DNA from: UBA9845 sp051889975
GTDB lineage: Bacteria > Bacillota > Clostridia > Christensenellales > UBA1242
Assembly (NCBI GenBank): GCA_051889975.1
Contig: JBJFDJ010000045.1
Coordinates: forward strand, 1-20,504
Reading direction: 5' to 3'
Length of the DNA: 20,504 nucleotides
In this document: positions 6,268 through 13,418 of the stretch, one piece after another
How positions within the stretch are numbered: the stretch's first letter is position 1
Layout: each line of letters starts with the position of its first letter
The notes under the pieces: model-generated
The model's database searches: none
Told to the model about the DNA's origin: nothing
The model's input: the letters and a program-made list of their open reading frames with translations, nothing else
Translations under genes and position numbers: made by a program

Positions 6268-6572
6268 AATTCACCTTGTTTATGTATATGTTTTAAAATA
6301 AATATTTATTTCATTTTGATAATTAAAGCGCAAACATATTAAAAAAACTTTAAAATAAAACAAAATTTTTTTGCAATATTATTTATTTAAACTATTCTTA
6401 TCTTATTTACAATTTTTTAAATGTTGTTTTAAACACAACAATTTGTTGATAAAAATCAGATTATTTTTTGCAGTAAAAATATCAATGTTGTTAAGCAAAA
6501 AATGTTATTGCATAAATTAATTTTTTGTGGCAATAACAATATAGCAACAAAAATTTAAAAATAAGGTGAAAA
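6268..6572. promoter_or_regulatory. Divergent intergenic region with inverted repeats
   Basis: This 305-base A/T-rich region must hold the promoters of the gene at 5326-6267 (leftward) and the RsfA-like gene (rightward). Visible elements are a perfect 16-base palindrome AAATAAATATTTATTT (6296-6311), TGTTGT/ACAACA arms (6422-6427, 6435-6440), and a perfect 9-base inverted repeat TGTTATTGC/GCAATAACA (6503-6511, 6530-6538) close to the rightward start. TTGCAT (6508-6513) overlaps the left arm and could be a -35, but the sequence 17 bases on (CAATAA) is a poor -10. Both flanking genes have AAGGTGA ribosome binding sites. Confidence 0.45.
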
Positions 6573-7328
6573 ATGAAAACAAAATGGAACAATGAACAAA
6601 TAAAAGAGATGTTTGATTTTATAGCAACAGACTTAAAACAAAACTTACCTTTGATGCAAAGTTTTAAAAAATTTGCAAAAAAAACAGGAAAAAACGCCTT
6701 GTCAATAAGAAATTTGTATTATTTTCAACTAAAAAAGTTAAACGAAAACAAAAATTTGGCAAAAAGTCTTGGCATAGATTTAAACCTGCACAAAGTTAAC
6801 AATTTTAATCATTTTGATAAAAATCAAGAAATAGACTTAAAAAACAGAATAGATTTTTTTATAAAAAAAGGTTACTCTGTGCGAAAAGCCTGCGCCACTT
6901 TAAGTGACGGAAACATACAAGAGATGTTGCGACTTCAAAACAAATATCACACCATAAAGAAAAAAGAAATTTTGCAAAACAAAACAAACAAGTTTGACGA
7001 TTGCAAGATAATAGAATTTCCAATTGCCAAAGCCATGCCAAAAAAGCAAACGCTAACTGATGACGAACTAAAAAGTTTGTTTATGGGGCTTGTTAAACTT
7101 GTTAAAGAAAATGCAAACGAAAACAGCAATCAAAATATGCAACTGTTTTTGGAACAAACCGAAATGCAAAAGCGCAAAGAAATTGTTATGCTAACTCAAA
7201 AACAAAATGAAATTGAACTTTTAAACAAACAAATTGAAAACTTAAAGCAAAAAAACAAACTGTTAAACGAAAAACTTACAGAATATCGAATAAAATTTTT
7301 AAATACTTACAGTGATAAAACAATTTGA
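6573..7328 (+). CDS. RsfA-like Myb/SANT-type DNA-binding protein with C-terminal coiled coil
   Basis: A 251-residue protein that I assign, with moderate confidence, to the RsfA-like group of Myb/SANT-domain regulators, known in spore formers as prespore-specific transcription factors. The first part (about 1-56, WNNEQIKEMFDFIATDL through NLYYFQLKKL) has the Trp/Phe spacing of a Myb-like three-helix unit. A second unit (about 84-130) contains GYSVRKACATLSDGNIQEMLRLQNKY, a pattern typical of the group. A linker (about 131-160) leads to a C-terminal coiled coil with Leu/Ile heptads (about 195-245, EIELLNKQIENLKQKNKLL), which would mediate oligomer formation. AAGGTGA lies 3 bases before the ATG. 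It is a single gene, divergent from 5326-6267, with a 9-bp inverted repeat at its promoter region. Direct evidence for sporulation genes is absent from this window. Confidence 0.7.
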   Translation: MKTKWNNEQIKEMFDFIATDLKQNLPLMQSFKKFAKKTGKNALSIRNLYYFQLKKLNENKNLAKSLGIDLNLHKVNNFNHFDKNQEIDLKNRIDFFIKKGYSVRKACATLSDGNIQEMLRLQNKYHTIKKKEILQNKTNKFDDCKIIEFPIAKAMPKKQTLTDDELKSLFMGLVKLVKENANENSNQNMQLFLEQTEMQKRKEIVMLTQKQNEIELLNKQIENLKQKNKLLNEKLTEYRIKFLNTYSDKTI

Positions 7329-7440
7329 TACTTTTTTTTAATCTCATGTAAACAAACAAATTATAGTAAAGTTTTAATAAACTTATATCAGCATATCAAA
7401 CATTATTGCAAAATTTTTAATATATTAACTTGATTGTTTT
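7329..7440. other. A/T-rich intergenic stretch, nothing recognised
   Basis: Between the stop of the RsfA-like gene and the promoter-like element at 7441 I see no gene, hairpin or repeat that stands out. Confidence 0.5.
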
Positions 7441-7469
7441 TTGTGCTATTAAATATGACAAAATATAAT
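7441..7469 (+). promoter_or_regulatory. SigA-type promoter with no gene downstream
   Basis: TTGTGC (7441-7446), a 17-base spacer and a perfect TATAAT (7464-7469). The only thing downstream before the strong terminator at 7521-7558 is about 80 bases without a credible open reading frame, so it would make a short RNA. Confidence 0.5.
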
Positions 7470-7475
7470 GTTGAA

Positions 7476-7558
7476 GCCTTTAGAGTTGTTTATTTTAATT
7501 AAAAAATTTTTTACAATTACAAAAAAGAATTTTATTGAAAACAATAAAATTCTTTTTT
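7476..7558 (+). ncRNA. Candidate small RNA of about 80 nt
   Basis: Predicted from a promoter (7441-7469) and a perfect 17-bp terminator hairpin with T-run (7521-7558); the start is the expected position 7 bases after the -10. No known RNA family was recognised. It may instead be terminator read-through space of the RsfA-like gene. Confidence 0.3.
7521..7558. terminator. Strong bidirectional intrinsic terminator
   Basis: A perfect 17-bp inverted repeat (AAAAAAGAATTTTATTG / CAATAAAATTCTTTTTT) with an AAAA loop. Poly-A on one side and poly-T on the other make it functional on both strands, suiting its position between the rightward RsfA-like gene and leftward serS. Confidence 0.88.
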
Positions 7559-7654
7559 AATTTATTAATACAATTATTTTTTAAAAACTACTCTTTTCTT
7601 GTTTGCAGTTTTTGCTTCTAGTTGTTTTTTACTTTAAAATCAGATTTTTTTATA
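7559..7654 (-). other. serS 3' untranslated region with in-frame open tail
   Basis: After the serS stop, the same frame has two further stops within 21 bases and then an open run coding SKKQLEAKTANKKRVVFKK before another TAA. It has no start codon. It may be a decayed C-terminal extension or chance. Confidence 0.3.
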
Positions 7655-8944
7655 TTATTTAACAGGCTTTATTACACTTTTGCCACCCATATATGGTTGC
7701 AAAACTTTTGGGATTGTAACACTGCCGTCTGCTTGCAAATGATTTTCAACAAATGCAATTAGCATGCGTGGTGGCGCAACAACTGTGTTGTTTAAAGTGT
7801 GGCAAAAAACATTTTCGCCTTTATCATTTTTGTATTTTATGTTAAGTCGGCGTGCTTGGGCATCGGTTAAGTTACTGCAACTGCCAACTTCAAAATATTT
7901 TTGTTGTCTTGGGCTCCATGCTTCAACATCACAACTCTTGTATTTTAAATCGGCAAGGTCGCCACTGCAACAAATTAACTGACGAACTGGAATTTCCATG
8001 CTAACAAACAAGTCAACAGTGTTTTGCCAAAGTTTTTCATACCAGATGTCGCTTTCTTCTGGCTTGCAAACAACAATCATTTCTTGTTTTTCAAATTGAT
8101 GAATACGATAAATGCCACGCTCTTCTATGCCATGTGCACCTTTTTCTTTGCGAAAGCAAGGGCTGTAACTTGTTAGGGTTTGTGGAAGTGTTTTTTCGTC
8201 CAAAATTTGTCCCATAAATCTGCCAATCATTGAGTGTTCGCTTGTGCCAATCAAATATAAGTCTTCGCCTTCAATTTTATACATCATGTTGTCCATTTCG
8301 TCAAAACTCATAACGCCTGTGACAACATCACTGCGTATCATATATGGTGGAATAACATAGGTAAAGCCACGGTCAATCATAAAGTCGCGCGCATAGGACA
8401 AAACTGCGCTGTGAAGCCTTGCAACATCGCCAAGCAAATAATAAAAGCCTTGACCACTTGTTCGGCGAGCGCTGTCAACATCAATGCCACCAAGACGCTC
8501 TAAAATTTCGGTGTGATATGGAACTTCAAAGTCTGGAACTTTTGGCTCTAAAAATCTTTTACCTTCAACATTTTTGCTGTCGTCTTCGCCAAGTGGAACA
8601 TCGTCTGCAATAAAGTTTGGTATGGTCATCATATCTTGCTTGATTTTTGCTTCTAACTGTGCTTGTTCGGTTTCAATTTCTTCTAGTCTTGCCTTGTTTT
8701 GTGCAACTTGTTTTTTAACGGCTTCGGCTTCGTCTTTTTTGCCTTCTTTTAAAAGTTTGCCAATTTGACCAGAAAGGACATTTCTTTCTGCCCTAATTTT
8801 GTCACTCTCTTGTTTTAACTCTCTGTTTTTAACATCAAGTGCCAAAACTTCGTCAACAAGTGGCAATTTTTTGTCTTGGGATTTCTTTTTTATGTTTTCC
8901 CTAACTCTGTCTGGGTTTGTCCTTAAAATGTTTATATCTATCAT
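7655..8944 (-). CDS. serS: Seryl-tRNA synthetase
   Basis: Class II synthetase charging tRNA-Ser (and tRNA-Sec where present) in the cytoplasm. The product has 429 residues, normal for the bacterial family. Residues 1 to about 105 form the long antiparallel coiled-coil arm that grips the tRNA (Lys/Glu/Gln-rich). Motif 1 lies around GQGFYYLLGDVARLHSA, motif 2 is CFRKEKGAHGIEERGIYRIHQFEKQE, and motif 3 is NNTVVAPPRMLIAFVENH followed by IPKVLQPYMGG. The serine-binding TxE region reads IGTSEHS. Motif 3 with NNT...PPR differs from the more common NGSGLAVGRT type, a variant I believe occurs in some anaerobes. AGAAGGA lies about 4 bases before the ATG. The upstream region is cut by a gap 45 bases away, so promoter and any T-box leader cannot be seen. 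The bidirectional terminator at 7521-7558 ends the transcript. Confidence 0.97.
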   Translation of the reverse strand: MIDINILRTNPDRVRENIKKKSQDKKLPLVDEVLALDVKNRELKQESDKIRAERNVLSGQIGKLLKEGKKDEAEAVKKQVAQNKARLEEIETEQAQLEAKIKQDMMTIPNFIADDVPLGEDDSKNVEGKRFLEPKVPDFEVPYHTEILERLGGIDVDSARRTSGQGFYYLLGDVARLHSAVLSYARDFMIDRGFTYVIPPYMIRSDVVTGVMSFDEMDNMMYKIEGEDLYLIGTSEHSMIGRFMGQILDEKTLPQTLTSYSPCFRKEKGAHGIEERGIYRIHQFEKQEMIVVCKPEESDIWYEKLWQNTVDLFVSMEIPVRQLICCSGDLADLKYKSCDVEAWSPRQQKYFEVGSCSNLTDAQARRLNIKYKNDKGENVFCHTLNNTVVAPPRMLIAFVENHLQADGSVTIPKVLQPYMGGKSVIKPVK

Positions 8945-8989
8945 AATTTCCTTCTTTGATTTTTAAATTGTTTGGTGTTTAAAGCATTT

Positions 8990-9089
8990 NNNNNNNNNNN
9001 NNNNNNNNNNNNNNNNNNNNNNNNNNNNNNNNNNNNNNNNNNNNNNNNNNNNNNNNNNNNNNNNNNNNNNNNNNNNNNNNNNNNNNNNN
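8990..9089. other. Assembly gap (100 Ns)
   Basis: Exactly 100 Ns, the conventional placeholder for a gap of unknown size. It lies between the start of serS and the stop codon of ileS, whose last base is the first known base on the right. Any promoter, T-box leader or small gene between ileS and serS is hidden here. Confidence 0.97.
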
Positions 9090-12000
9090 TTATGCTTTTT
9101 TCATTTTTACAACAACTTGTTTTCCGTCAACATCAATTGTTTTTTCAAAGCCATTTGCAACTTTGTTGTTTGAAATGCAAAGCACTTCGGCATTTATTGT
9201 TGCAAGGTTTTCGGTTATAATTTTGCTCATTTCATCGCTATCTGTTTCAATGTTTAAACAAATGCGGTCGTCAATGTTAAAGTCTGCTTCTTTGCGTGCA
9301 ACTTGAAGTTCACGAATTAACTCACGAAGTTTGCCTTCGGCAATCAACTTGTCATCAAGTTCAATGTCAAGCACAACCAAATTATTGCCAAGATTTGCAA
9401 CAGCAAACTCTTTTTTAGGTTGTAACTTAATTTCAAACAAGTCGGCAGGCAATTTGCCAAAGCCATCAATTTCAACTTCTGCGCCTTGTTCTACGGCTTT
9501 AACAAGTGCTTCCATTTGCGTTTTTGGAATTTCGGTTAACTTTTGCTTTAATGAGTTAACTGCACCTTTTAGCACAGCACCTGCTTTGCGGAAATTTAAC
9601 AACAATGAGTGGTCATTAAACTGGTCGCTGTCGGTTGCAAACTGGATTTCTTTAACATTTAATTCGTCCAAAATTATTTGTTTAAAGTTCTTAACGGCGT
9701 CAACATAATCTGGTGTGACTTTTAAAAGAATTTTTGAAAGTGGTTGTTTAACTTTAATTTGATGTTCTGCCCTTAACTTTTGAGCAAGATATATTATATC
9801 ACGCACTTTTTTTGTTTCATCAATAAGATTTTCATAGCCAATATGTTTTGATGTTGGGAAAGCAGAAAGTTGAATGCTTTCGGCTTCTTTGCTTTCGTTT
9901 TCTCTAACAAGATTTTGCCAAATATGTTCTGTCATAAATGGGATTATTGGCGCCATGATTTGACAAACTGTTTTAATTGCTGTGTATAAGCAATAATAAG
10001 CATTTAATTGGTCTGTGCCTTCGTTTTTCCAAAATCTGCGTCTGTTAATGCGAATATACCAGTTTGTTAAGTCGTCAACATACAACTCAAACTCTTTAAC
10101 TGTGTTTGATAGTTCAAAATCGTCATAATTTTTTGTTGCAATGTCAACAAAACTTGCAGTTCTTTCTAGTAGCCATTTATCTGTGATGTTGAGTTTGTCA
10201 AAATCAGGCGTGTAACCATCAAGTTTTGGGTTGTCTATTGACGCATAGGTGTTATAGAACACATAAGCGTTCCAAAAGCCAAGAAGTTTGCGTTTTACTT
10301 CATCGCCAAGTCCATAGCCAAAGCGAACATTGTTTGAGATTGGCGCTGATGCATACAAATAACGGATTGCGTCTGCACCCATTTTTTCTGCTGCTTCGTC
10401 AAACTTTATCATATAGCCACTTTTGTGAAAACGGCCACCATCTTCCCTTATAACACTTTCATAGGTCATAACTTTTTGATATGGTGCTTTGCCTTCTAGC
10501 ACAACACTCATAAACAAAAGTGAATAGAACCACAAACGAATTTGCTCAATCATTTCAATAACACATTCGCTTGGGAAGTTGTTTTTAAAATATTCTTTGT
10601 CTGTAAAATATTTTTTTGTGCTAAATGGGGTTATGCCTGCATCAAGCCAGCAATCGCCAACTTCTGGCACTCTGCTAACTTCTGCCCCACAATCACAGGT
10701 GATTTTAATTTCATCAATCCAAGGCTTGTGCAAGTTTGGAATGTCCTTTGCCTTTTGCTTGTTAATTGCTCTTTCTACAAGTTCTTCCTTGCTACCAATG
10801 ACATGAAGTTTTCCACACTTTTCACAAACATAAAATGGAAGTGGCAAACCATAAAAACGGCTACGACTTATATTCCAATCGCCCATATTGTTTAACCAGT
10901 CTTGCATACGCTTGCCAGCGTGCTCTGGCTTCCACTCAACTTGTTTTGCGCAGTCAATTAATTGTTGCCTAATAGGTTCTGACTTGATATACCAGCCACT
11001 AACCAATTTGTAAACGATATCTGTTTTGCATCTCCAACAAAAAGCATAACGATGCTTGTAGTTGTGAGTTTTGTAAAGTTTGTTTTGGTCTTGCAATCTT
11101 TCAAACACAAGGTCACGCACTTCATTTGTGTCTTTGCCAGCAAATTCGCCAAATTCACTTGTTATAACTCCACTTTCGTCAATAGGGCAAATCTTTTCAA
11201 GCCCCAATCTTTCGCCAAGTTCAAAGTCACTTTCGCCACAGCCCGGTGCAATGTGAACAACGCCAACACCTTCGGTGGCATCAACGAGTTCCCAATCAAC
11301 AATTTTATGCACAAAATTTTGTGGAGCTAAATAAGGAAACATTGTTTCATAGGTTTTGCCAACAAGTTCACTGCCTTTAACTTCCTTAACAACGCAAACC
11401 AAATCGTCACCCAAACTCTTAATTGCATCTTTGCACAAAACAAGCAAGTCACTGTCACTTTTAACTTGACAATAGCAATAAGTAAGTTGGCTGTTAACTG
11501 CCAAAGCAACATTGCTTGTAAGCGTCCAAGGAGTTGTTGTCCAAACAAGCATTTTTGCCTTTTCGCCCAAAAGTGGCAATTTCACAAAAACTGCTTTGCA
11601 TTCAACATCATGATAACTATCAGTCATTTCGTGTTCGCTTAAACTTGTTCCACAGCGTGGGCACCAGTTCATAACACGATATTTTTTTTCTAGCAATCCC
11701 TTTTGATGACAAACTTTTAAAAAGTGCCAAATGCTTGTGATGTTTTCGTCACTATTTGTGTAATAACTGTTGTCCCAATCCATCCACTGACCAAGGCGTT
11801 TGCTCTGCTCGGTGATTATGTTGCCACAGCGCTTAACCCTGTCCATACAAGCCTTTGTAAAGTTGTCAAGCCCAAACTTTTCAATGTCTTTTTTGTTTTT
11901 AAAGCCAAGTTCCTTTTCAACTTCAACTTCCACCCAAAGACCTTGTGCGTCAAAGCCATTTTGATATTGACAACTCTCGCCCTTCATTGCGTGATATTTT

Positions 12001-12203
12001 ATAAACGCATCTTTAAGAGTTCTGCCCCATGCGTGATGAATGCCCATGCTGTTGTTTGCAGTCATTGGTCCATCCAAAAAACGATATCTCTTGCCATCAC
12101 TATTTTGTTGCACAAGTTTTTTAAAGCAGTTGTTTTGCTCCCAAAAATCTAGCACGTCGTGTTCCATTTTTATAAAGTCTAAATTTGCCTGTTCTTTTTT
12201 CAT
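9090..12203 (-). CDS. ileS: Isoleucyl-tRNA synthetase, type 2 (eukaryote-like)
   Basis: Class I synthetase of 1037 residues charging tRNA-Ile. The length and sequence fit the type-2 IleRS group, which is larger than the usual bacterial IleRS. Visible landmarks are the HIGH-region NNSMGIHHAWGR (about 50-61), the N-terminal zinc pair NWCPRCGTSLSEHEM (about 179-193), the editing-domain WTTTPWTL (221-228) and GVGVVHIAPGCGESDF with the editing Asp at 326, further Cys pairs (CWRC 389-392, CEKC 460-463, CDC 503-505), and WNISRSRFYGLPLPFY (443-458). The KMSKS loop is atypical: DGGRFHKSG (about 588-596). The C-terminal region (about 690-1037) is the anticodon-binding and extension part. A consensus promoter lies 43 bases upstream with a leader too short for a T-box. 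The stop codon borders an assembly gap. Known type-2 enzymes are often insensitive to mupirocin; that is family knowledge, not shown here. Confidence 0.92.
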   Translation of the reverse strand: MKKEQANLDFIKMEHDVLDFWEQNNCFKKLVQQNSDGKRYRFLDGPMTANNSMGIHHAWGRTLKDAFIKYHAMKGESCQYQNGFDAQGLWVEVEVEKELGFKNKKDIEKFGLDNFTKACMDRVKRCGNIITEQSKRLGQWMDWDNSYYTNSDENITSIWHFLKVCHQKGLLEKKYRVMNWCPRCGTSLSEHEMTDSYHDVECKAVFVKLPLLGEKAKMLVWTTTPWTLTSNVALAVNSQLTYCYCQVKSDSDLLVLCKDAIKSLGDDLVCVVKEVKGSELVGKTYETMFPYLAPQNFVHKIVDWELVDATEGVGVVHIAPGCGESDFELGERLGLEKICPIDESGVITSEFGEFAGKDTNEVRDLVFERLQDQNKLYKTHNYKHRYAFCWRCKTDIVYKLVSGWYIKSEPIRQQLIDCAKQVEWKPEHAGKRMQDWLNNMGDWNISRSRFYGLPLPFYVCEKCGKLHVIGSKEELVERAINKQKAKDIPNLHKPWIDEIKITCDCGAEVSRVPEVGDCWLDAGITPFSTKKYFTDKEYFKNNFPSECVIEMIEQIRLWFYSLLFMSVVLEGKAPYQKVMTYESVIREDGGRFHKSGYMIKFDEAAEKMGADAIRYLYASAPISNNVRFGYGLGDEVKRKLLGFWNAYVFYNTYASIDNPKLDGYTPDFDKLNITDKWLLERTASFVDIATKNYDDFELSNTVKEFELYVDDLTNWYIRINRRRFWKNEGTDQLNAYYCLYTAIKTVCQIMAPIIPFMTEHIWQNLVRENESKEAESIQLSAFPTSKHIGYENLIDETKKVRDIIYLAQKLRAEHQIKVKQPLSKILLKVTPDYVDAVKNFKQIILDELNVKEIQFATDSDQFNDHSLLLNFRKAGAVLKGAVNSLKQKLTEIPKTQMEALVKAVEQGAEVEIDGFGKLPADLFEIKLQPKKEFAVANLGNNLVVLDIELDDKLIAEGKLRELIRELQVARKEADFNIDDRICLNIETDSDEMSKIITENLATINAEVLCISNNKVANGFEKTIDVDGKQVVVKMKKA

Positions 12204-12245
12204 AAATCTTTTGGTCTTCCCCTTAATATGTAATATATTATATCT

Positions 12246-12274
12246 ATTATATTTATTTTTATCTTAATTGTCAA
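12246..12274 (-). promoter_or_regulatory. Consensus SigA promoter of ileS
   Basis: On the minus strand TTGACA (12269-12274), 17 bases, TATAAT (12246-12251): a perfect match. The expected start is near 12239, giving a leader of about 35 bases. AAGGGGA lies about 15 bases before the ATG, farther than usual. The leader has no room for a T-box riboswitch. Confidence 0.88.
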
Positions 12275-12325
12275 ACAAGATATAAATTAAAAAAATTTAA
12301 ACAATGTTAATATTTTGCCATTTAA

Positions 12326-12485
12326 GTTTTGTTTGATAAAAGTTTGTGTTTTTATTTGATAAGTGTTGATTTTTTTGTTTTGCAAATGCTTAGTTTTTTA
12401 TTTGCAATATTTTAGTTTTTTGTTGATGTGTGCTGAGATTTTTTGTTTGGATGTGTTGCGTTTATGCGTGTGATGAGTTTTGTTA
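12326..12485. repeat. Degenerate ~22-bp T-tract repeats between divergent promoters
   Basis: On the plus strand runs of 5-7 Ts begin at 12349, 12370, 12394, 12416 and 12439 (steps of 21, 24, 22 and 23 bases), each in a loosely repeated unit of the form G-T6-(A/G)-TTTG.... The stretch is rich in T and G and almost lacks C. Phasing close to two helical turns is the pattern of intrinsically bent DNA. No gene is present. Confidence 0.55.
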
Positions 12486-12505
12486 AAATGCAACAAATAA
12501 TTTAA

Positions 12506-12534
12506 TTGCATAAAAAATATTTAATTGATATAAT
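12506..12534 (+). promoter_or_regulatory. SigA promoter placing the start at the trmH-family AUG
   Basis: TTGCAT (12506-12511), a 17-base spacer, TATAAT (12529-12534). Only six bases separate the -10 from the ATG at 12541, so transcription should begin at or next to the A of the start codon. No ribosome binding site fits, consistent with a leaderless mRNA. Confidence 0.78.
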
Positions 12535-12540
12535 TAACAC

Positions 12541-13257
12541 ATGGAATACAAAAAATACAGCGAAGAAAACGATTATTCATACAGTTTTGGTGGCTTTCCC
12601 ACTTATGAAATTTTAAAAAATAACCCACAAAAAGTTATAAAGGTTTTTGTTTCAAGCAAGTTGCAAAAAAATGACGAATGGCAAAAACTTGAAACACTTT
12701 GCAACTTAAACAATATTGCCATTGAGCAAAATGACAAGCAGATTGAACGCATAACTCAAAAGGGCAACGTATATGTTGTTGGAGTGTTTAAAAAATATCA
12801 AGGCAAGTTAGATGATGGCAACACAATCGTTTTGCACAACCCAAGTGATATGGGCAATTTGGGAACAATTATGCGCATAATGGTTGGCTTTGGCTATAAA
12901 AACTTGGCAATTATCAAGCCATGCGCCGACTACTTTAACCCAAAGACAATCAGGGCAAGCATGGGTGCAGTTTTTAGTTTGAACATTCAAACTTTTGACA
13001 GTTTTGAAGACTTTGAAAAACAAAACAGATTGCCACTATACTTGTTTATGCTAAATGGCACAACAAGTTTAAATGAACTAAATTGCATAAAAGATAGCCA
13101 CGCACTTGTGTTTGGCAACGAAGCAACGGGGCTTCCAAAAGACTATACAAGCAAGGGAACAAGTGTTAAAATTAAACACTCCAGCAATATTGACAGTTTA
13201 AATTTGGCAATAAGCGTTGGCATTGCAGTGTATCAATTTAGCAAAGACAAATTTTGA
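12541..13257 (+). CDS. TrmH/SpoU-family RNA 2'-O-methyltransferase
   Basis: An S-adenosylmethionine-dependent RNA ribose methyltransferase of the SPOUT (knotted) class, 238 residues, acting on rRNA or tRNA in the cytoplasm. Residues 1 to about 88 form the small substrate-binding domain (VFVSSKLQKNDEW through NVYVVGVFKKY). The catalytic domain carries motif 1 NPSDMGNLGTIMR (100-112), ASMGAVF (139-145), motif 2 LVFGNEATGL (189-198) and motif 3 SSNIDSLNLAISVGIAVYQF (214-233), which forms the SAM-binding knot. The exact RNA target cannot be told from sequence, so I give no symbol. The ATG is the only possible start with the N-terminal domain intact; it has no Shine-Dalgarno and is placed to be leaderless. 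The gene is alone on its strand, divergent from ileS and convergent with the surface-protein gene, with a shared terminator. Confidence 0.93.
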   Translation: MEYKKYSEENDYSYSFGGFPTYEILKNNPQKVIKVFVSSKLQKNDEWQKLETLCNLNNIAIEQNDKQIERITQKGNVYVVGVFKKYQGKLDDGNTIVLHNPSDMGNLGTIMRIMVGFGYKNLAIIKPCADYFNPKTIRASMGAVFSLNIQTFDSFEDFEKQNRLPLYLFMLNGTTSLNELNCIKDSHALVFGNEATGLPKDYTSKGTSVKIKHSSNIDSLNLAISVGIAVYQFSKDKF

Positions 13258-13291
13258 TAATTAATTATTAATTTATAAGCAAAATATCCAA

Positions 13292-13322
13292 AAAAAACAC
13301 AGACTTTGAATCTGTGTTTTTT
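13292..13322. terminator. Bidirectional intrinsic terminator
   Basis: Inverted repeat AAAAAACACAGA (13292-13303) / TCTGTGTTTTTT (13311-13322) with a 7-base loop, A-run on one side and T-run on the other. It lies 34 bases after the methyltransferase stop and about 97 bases after the stop of the convergent surface-protein gene. Confidence 0.88.
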
Positions 13323-13346
13323 ATTTTTATTTAAAAACAAAATGGT

Positions 13347-13383
13347 AAAATGTTTTAAACAAGTAAACTATAAAACATTTTTT
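13347..13383 (+). terminator. Possible second terminator, plus strand
   Basis: AAAATGTTTTA (13347-13357) pairs with TAAAACATTTT (13371-13381) across a 13-base loop, and the 3' arm runs into six Ts on the plus strand. The stem is mostly A-T, so it may be only a back-up for the hairpin at 13292-13322. Confidence 0.35.
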
Positions 13384-13418
13384 AACACTTGTCAATACCA
13401 AATTTTAAAATTCTTAAA

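Noticed and set aside
6296..6311. Perfect 16-base palindrome AAATAAATATTTATTT as an operator
   Set aside because: Pure A/T; such palindromes are expected by chance in this composition, so I do not claim a binding site.
11724..12152. 142-codon plus-strand frame opposite ileS
   Set aside because: Antisense shadow of a well-supported IleRS N-terminal region; no supporting signals.
12326..12485. CRISPR-like array
   Set aside because: Units are degenerate, about 22 bases, without distinct spacers or a constant repeat; no cas genes in the window.
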